Below, piece after piece: positions 61,775 through 64,000 of a stretch of DNA of 64,000 nucleotides (position 1 is its first letter; the number at the start of each line of letters is the position of its first letter). The notes under the pieces were generated by a model, which ran no database searches, was not told the DNA's origin, and saw only the letters and a program-made list of their open reading frames with translations. This DNA is from Scybalomonas sp905214925. GTDB lineage: Bacteria; Bacillota; Clostridia; Lachnospirales; Lachnospiraceae. A program made the translations under genes and the position numbers. The DNA lies in contig CAJMOB010000004.1 in assembly GCA_905214925.1 (NCBI GenBank), positions 62,001 to 126,000 on the forward strand, read 5' to 3'.

Positions 61775-62713
61775 TTATCGCTTTAGCTCTCTTTCTCTTA
61801 GCAATTGCGCTACTGCTATTTCATAATCTTTTAAACGATTTGCCTTCTTAATCTTCTTTAAAAACTTATCGCTATCTTCAAATAAATGTCCCATATAAAA
61901 CCAAAGTTCTTTCATTTTAAATAACGTATTTTTCTCACCAGACATGATTTCTTGATATCCTTCATAAACTTCGTCATGGAATTGTTTCCACCTCTCCTTT
62001 GTCAATGTTCCTGTACCATTTATTTCATCAATTAATGCAGGGTTGGCAATAATCCCTCTGCCAAGCATCACTTTTTCTTCTTTGGAAAATTTTGTTTTCC
62101 ACACTTCATAACATTCTTTTGTAAAGATATCCCCATTATAACAAAGAGAATGTGTTGTATGACTTTGTGCATATTCGTAAGATTCCCAATTGGGTTTATT
62201 ATTATAATAATCTTTTTGCACCCGTGGGTGGATAATCAATTCTTCTAGTGGATATTCATTAAAAATTTCCAATAGTTTCTCAAATTCTTTTGGATTTTCG
62301 ATTCCAAGCCTTGTTTTAATAGAAATTTTTATAGAATGATTGGCATAAATCTCATCTAAAAAACGAGCAAGCATTTCTGGATCGGATAAAAATCCAGCCC
62401 CTTTTTTCTTTGTAACTACCGTTCCTGATGGACATCCTAGATTTAAATTCACCTCTTGATATCCATATTCCTCTAATAATTTTACTGTATTTAAAAACTG
62501 TTCTGTTTGGTTTGTTAAGATTTGCGGAACTAAAAAAATCCCCTTATTATGCTCTGGAATCACATCATTTTTTTCCCGTGATGTTAATCGATTATGAACC
62601 GTTGGAGATAAAAAGGGAGAAAAATATTTATCCACATTGTGAAATACTTTCTCATGGGCATTTCGATAAATATAGCCTGTAATACCCTCTAATGGAGCCA
62701 AATAATATTGCAT
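61775..62713 (-). CDS. tRNA-dihydrouridine synthase
   Basis: 312-aa FMN enzyme. APLEGITGYIYRN at the N-terminus, the catalytic Cys in LNLGCPSGTVVTKKKGAG and LIIHPRVQKDYYNNKPNW for FMN binding identify the DUS family; it is of the shorter DusC/DusB-like group common in Clostridia. Which uridine is reduced is not readable. A -10 TATAAT at 62790-62795 with a weak -35 is its likely promoter. It is followed by the rfb promoter. Confidence 0.92.
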   Translation of the reverse strand: MQYYLAPLEGITGYIYRNAHEKVFHNVDKYFSPFLSPTVHNRLTSREKNDVIPEHNKGIFLVPQILTNQTEQFLNTVKLLEEYGYQEVNLNLGCPSGTVVTKKKGAGFLSDPEMLARFLDEIYANHSIKISIKTRLGIENPKEFEKLLEIFNEYPLEELIIHPRVQKDYYNNKPNWESYEYAQSHTTHSLCYNGDIFTKECYEVWKTKFSKEEKVMLGRGIIANPALIDEINGTGTLTKERWKQFHDEVYEGYQEIMSGEKNTLFKMKELWFYMGHLFEDSDKFLKKIKKANRLKDYEIAVAQLLRERELKR

Positions 62714-62933
62714 ATAAAAGTCCTTCTTTCTATTTTTTCTTATAATCTTCTTTTTTTAACTTCCTATCCTTTTGCTAATTTTCGTTGCCATTATAGCATA
62801 CAATGCTTTTACCTGTGAAATTTTTTCTCTCTTTCTTTGCTATATTCTATTAAGATTGTCCTATCCCCTTCTCATTCTTTAAAAATTCCTACATGCCAAA
62901 ACAAACAATAAAAAAATCTATCGTGAAAAATAC

Positions 62934-62973
62934 TTGACATCGCTGAAAAAAAAGTGTAAAGTTCAACTTGAAC
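62934..62973 (+). promoter_or_regulatory. Promoter with overlapping 13-bp palindromic operator
   Basis: TTGACA (62934-62939), 17 bp, TAAAGT (62957-62962). The perfect palindrome GTTCAACTTGAAC (62961-62973) covers the transcription start, and a half-site GTTCA follows at about 62977. This is the layout of a repressor-controlled promoter (MarR/TetR/GntR-like half-sites). The regulator is not in the window. Confidence 0.65.
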
Positions 62974-63007
62974 ATTGTTCATTTTAATGGAAGGAGGCTT
63001 AAAAGCA

Positions 63008-63430
63008 ATGAAAGTAAAAAAAGAAAATTTATTGATCATAGCAGGCATCGTCTGGTTTATCGCAGGATTTAATATAGTGCGTATCGGATTAGAAGCCTAT
63101 ACTCACTATATAACCGTACAAAATATTTCCTTTTCTGTTATTATTTTTCTCATCTTCTGGTTTCTTATTTTCTATAAACTAACGATAAAACATACAAAGA
63201 GAATAACAAGATACTCAGAAGAGCTACAATTTTTTTTGAAATTTTTTGATATCAAGTCATTTTGTATTATGGCCTTTATGATGACATTAGGTATTACAAT
63301 ACGGCTATTTCATCTCGTGCCAAATATATTCATTGCGATTTTTTATACTGGTTTAGGATTTGCCCTATTAAGTGCAGGACTTCTCTTTGAATACCATTAT
63401 TACAAATACAAAAAAGATTTATTAAACTAA
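63008..63430 (+). CDS. Small four-span membrane protein
   Basis: 140 aa from ATG 63008 (AAGGAGG, about 10 nt upstream). Four predicted membrane segments: about 8-26, 36-55, 80-105 and 108-130. Conserved-looking AGIVWFIAGFNIVRIG resembles uncharacterised clostridial membrane proteins. Function is unknown. Control by the palindromic operator suggests an inducible role. It lies upstream of another small membrane protein, separated by repeat copy E. Confidence 0.7.
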   Translation: MKVKKENLLIIAGIVWFIAGFNIVRIGLEAYTHYITVQNISFSVIIFLIFWFLIFYKLTIKHTKRITRYSEELQFFLKFFDIKSFCIMAFMMTLGITIRLFHLVPNIFIAIFYTGLGFALLSAGLLFEYHYYKYKKDLLN

Positions 63431-63452
63431 TTTCATTTACAATTCTTTGTGT

Positions 63453-63586
63453 TTTAGAACAAAGTGTGCGAGCAATTTGCGAAGCAAAATTATCGTCTTT
63501 GCGAACTGCGCATCCTTCGCACGTAGTGCTTTTTTTATGTTATAGGATAACTCGCTTTGCGAGGAATTTCCTATAACATAAAAAAC
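63453..63586 (+). repeat. Dispersed intergenic repeat, copy E (with terminal palindrome)
   Basis: Aligns with copy D: AACAAAGTGTG..GCAATTTGCGAAGC..., GCACGTAGTGCTTTTTTTATG, then a palindrome (63531-63586) with arms TTATGTTATAGGA / TCCTATAACATAA and inner ACTCGC/GCGAG. It lies between two plus-strand genes and can act as a terminator by its GCAC/GTGC stem and T-run. Confidence 0.7.
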
Positions 63587-63614
63587 AATTAAAAAATTAA
63601 ACTTGGAGGTTCAT

Positions 63615-63992
63615 ATGTCAACATCACTTATTTTAGCTATTATTTTTATGACATTAGCACTTACTTTTTATACCGTAGGTGTATTCGGAGAAAAGAAAAG
63701 AGGAACATTACTAAAATGGCATACCATTATCTTTTGGCTTGGTTTTCTCTGCGATACAACAGGAACTACTATTATGGGTAAAATTTCTGGCTCTGGATTT
63801 ACATTCAATCTTCATAGTATAACAGGGACAATTGCTTTATTATTAATGGCATTCCATGCTATCTGGGCAACTATCATTCTTTTTCGCAAGGACGAAAATG
63901 CAAAAAAAGTTTTCCATAAATTTAGCATCTTTGTTTGGGCTATTTGGTTAATTCCTTATGTACTTGGTGTCTTTATTGGAATGAATCACTAG
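63615..63992 (+). CDS. HsmA/TIGR03987-like membrane protein
   Basis: 125 aa from ATG 63615 behind CTTGGAGG. Four membrane segments with conserved polar residues: LKWHTIIFWLGFLCDTTGT, SITGTIALLLMAFHAIWA and VFHKFSIFVWAIWLIPYVLG. Several His in or near the membrane (HT, HS, FHAIW, FHKF) recall heme-binding cytochrome-like small proteins; this is the pattern of the TIGR03987/HsmA group as I remember it. The biochemical role is not established. Stop at 63990-63992, near the window edge. Confidence 0.65.
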   Translation: MSTSLILAIIFMTLALTFYTVGVFGEKKRGTLLKWHTIIFWLGFLCDTTGTTIMGKISGSGFTFNLHSITGTIALLLMAFHAIWATIILFRKDENAKKVFHKFSIFVWAIWLIPYVLGVFIGMNH

Positions 63993-64000
63993 AACTTCCT

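Noticed and set aside
1..64000. CRISPR array, prophage, insertion sequence, tRNA or rRNA genes
   Set aside because: No evenly spaced direct repeats, integrase/transposase or phage structural genes, and no cloverleaf or rRNA-like segment was recognised by eye; a tRNAscan and Rfam scan would be the decisive check.

Overview
The window is a compact, A+T-rich chromosomal stretch from a Gram-positive anaerobe, most likely a gut-type clostridium of the Lachnospiraceae. Supporting this are strong Shine-Dalgarno sites, sigma-A promoters, many Rho-independent terminators, T-box, SAM-I and glycine riboswitches, a short zinc-tailed (type 3) prolyl-tRNA synthetase, LacI-controlled glycan uptake and Listeria-Bacteroides type repeats in a secreted enzyme. 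No rRNA, tRNA, CRISPR array, phage or complete transposon was seen. The species cannot be named from sequence alone.

Layout. (1) 1-11.99 kb, minus strand: a beta-1,4-galactan locus. A LacI regulator heads an operon for a binding lipoprotein, two permeases, a cytoplasmic GH2 beta-galactosidase and a secreted GH53 endo-galactanase. A second, truncated LacI gene follows. The transport ATPase is not here. (2) 12-18.7 kb: the complete F-type ATP synthase operon atpBEFHAGDC. (3) 19-31.8 kb: a MATE exporter behind a terminator-bearing leader; two glycine-riboswitch units (a PF03458-type transporter and an AGCS symporter with an RpiR regulator); a MerR-methyltransferase fusion preceded by an unlisted 34-aa membrane peptide; and a heterodimeric ABC exporter. 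(4) 31.8-43.9 kb: proS (T-box), asnS, an EAL protein, an RluA enzyme, a two-component system, metK (SAM-I) and murA with a PsiE-like partner. (5) 44-53.9 kb: a LysM/G5/M23 peptidase with a WalR-like box, an OLD-family ATPase-nuclease, a flavin reductase, a HIT protein, a catalytically degenerate branching-enzyme homologue, and a LysR / ArsC-like / NuoE-like group. (6) 54-64 kb: a permease / PD-(D/E)XK-like / amidohydrolase operon, a secreted protein, rfbABDC for dTDP-rhamnose, a tRNA-dihydrouridine synthase and two small membrane proteins.

How the genes fit together. GH53 cuts galactan outside the cell, the ABC permease imports the oligomers, and GH2 releases galactose inside; TTGCGCAA operators around the promoter give LacI control. 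Glycine, SAM and uncharged tRNA-Pro gate their own transport, synthesis or charging genes by transcription termination.

The most unusual signal is a dispersed small intergenic repeat, seen about eight times. In three of the four transcription-attenuated metabolic leaders (AGCS, proS, metK) it lies exactly between the regulatory terminator and the gene. A second recurring motif follows several terminator U-tracts. Other points worth attention are the MATE leader, a 16-codon ORF that appears to feed ribosomes into atpB, the degenerate GlgB homologue and an orphan nuclease-like gene.
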